This document shows positions 22,237-22,515 of a stretch of 22,515 bases of DNA, piece by piece. Numbering within the stretch: position 1 is the first letter of the stretch; every line of letters begins with the position of its first letter. Origin of the DNA: Fimbriimonadales bacterium (GTDB lineage Bacteria; Armatimonadota; Fimbriimonadia; Fimbriimonadales; GBS-DC); the NCBI GenBank assembly GCA_025060055.1, contig JANXCK010000060.1, positions 1 to 22,515 of the forward strand. Reading direction: 5' to 3'. The position numbers and the translations under genes are program-made. The notes below the pieces were generated by a model. It worked only from the letters and a program-made list of their open reading frames with translations. It ran no database searches and was not told the DNA's origin.

Positions 22237-22515
22237 CTATTTCAGCAGCGCGCTCGCAATCTGTTCCCACTCGCTTTCGAGGGTTCCGCTAAAGGGTGGC
22301 TTACCTGCGCGACGATACCAGTAGTGGGCGTTCGAGATATCGCCTTCCTTGCGATGCAGGTAGGCGTGTACCCACGCGCTCTCGGAAGAGGCGTCGTCCT
22401 GCACGATTTTGTGTGCCCTGTCCCAGTCGCCCTTCGCGTCGTACCACAGCCCCAGCAGTGGCGGCGGCACATCGGGCGGCGCATCGCTTGCCAAGCTGGC
22501 GATAAACTCCTGCAG
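22237..22515 (-). CDS. Conserved hypothetical protein (5' end cut by window)
   Basis: The frame is open to the window edge on the minus strand; a TTG at 22494 could be read as a start, but the sequence above it (LQEFIASLASDAPPD) looks like part of the protein. Visible are LLGLWYDAKGDWDRAHKIVQD and WVHAYLHRKEGDISNAHYWYRRAGKP. These helical, W/Y/H-rich segments recall small uncharacterised bacterial proteins with a TPR-like look (KGDWDRAH...KEGDxSNAxYWYRRAG). No catalytic function can be assigned. It converges on rfbB with a seven-base gap and no terminator between. Confidence is high that it is a real gene, low on role. Confidence 0.65.
   Translation of the reverse strand: MQEFIASLASDAPPDVPPPLLGLWYDAKGDWDRAHKIVQDDASSESAWVHAYLHRKEGDISNAHYWYRRAGKPPFSGTLESEWEQIASALLK

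Overview
The window is GC-rich, densely coded DNA from a diderm (outer-membrane) bacterium. The signs are an LptD/OstA-like beta-barrel, several signal-peptide proteins ending in FlgD-type Ig domains, and a dTDP-sugar gene. The style of the large secreted proteins would suit Armatimonadota or a similar deep-branching diderm lineage. That placement is inference from protein style only; nothing in the window fixes the taxonomy.

Layout, left to right. (1) Positions 1-1691: the 3' part of the ribosomal protein S1 gene, overlapped by one base with coaE (dephospho-CoA kinase). (2) Positions 1773-17582: six genes on the + strand with gaps of 6 to 78 bases, very probably one envelope operon. In order they encode an 1846-residue mosaic surface protein, a CsgG/LpoB-like protein with fibronectin-like domains, a subtilisin-family protease, a secreted protein with an unrecognised N-terminal domain, a second short CsgG/LpoB-like protein, and a beta-barrel resembling LptD with an added N-terminal Ig domain. 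The three large secreted proteins have unrelated N-terminal parts but share one C-terminal module of about 380-440 residues. It contains a GWNxIGNP motif and ends in a FlgD-like Ig domain with the tail PL(M/V)(L/I)TR. (3) Positions 17583-17889: a gene-free stretch between convergent genes, filled by palindromic repeats. (4) Positions 17890-20991, minus strand: a tight cofactor operon thiS-thiO-nadE-glutaminase. The last two genes look like a glutamine-dependent NAD+ synthetase split into two polypeptides. (5) Positions 20992-21209: a divergent intergenic region with a TATAAT box so close to thiS that its mRNA may be leaderless, plus two hairpins that could belong to a small structured RNA. (6) Positions 21210-22229: rfbB/rmlB on the + strand, converging on a 5'-truncated conserved hypothetical gene on the minus strand.

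Working together: the strongest candidate for an undescribed system is the six-gene envelope block. A shared C-terminal module on three different secreted passengers, one of them a protease, lies next to two CsgG/LpoB-like periplasmic proteins and an outer-membrane barrel. This suggests a dedicated surface-protein export, sorting or assembly unit. The shared module and the gene order are visible in the sequence; the export role is inference. No rRNA, tRNA, CRISPR array, transposase or phage gene was seen.
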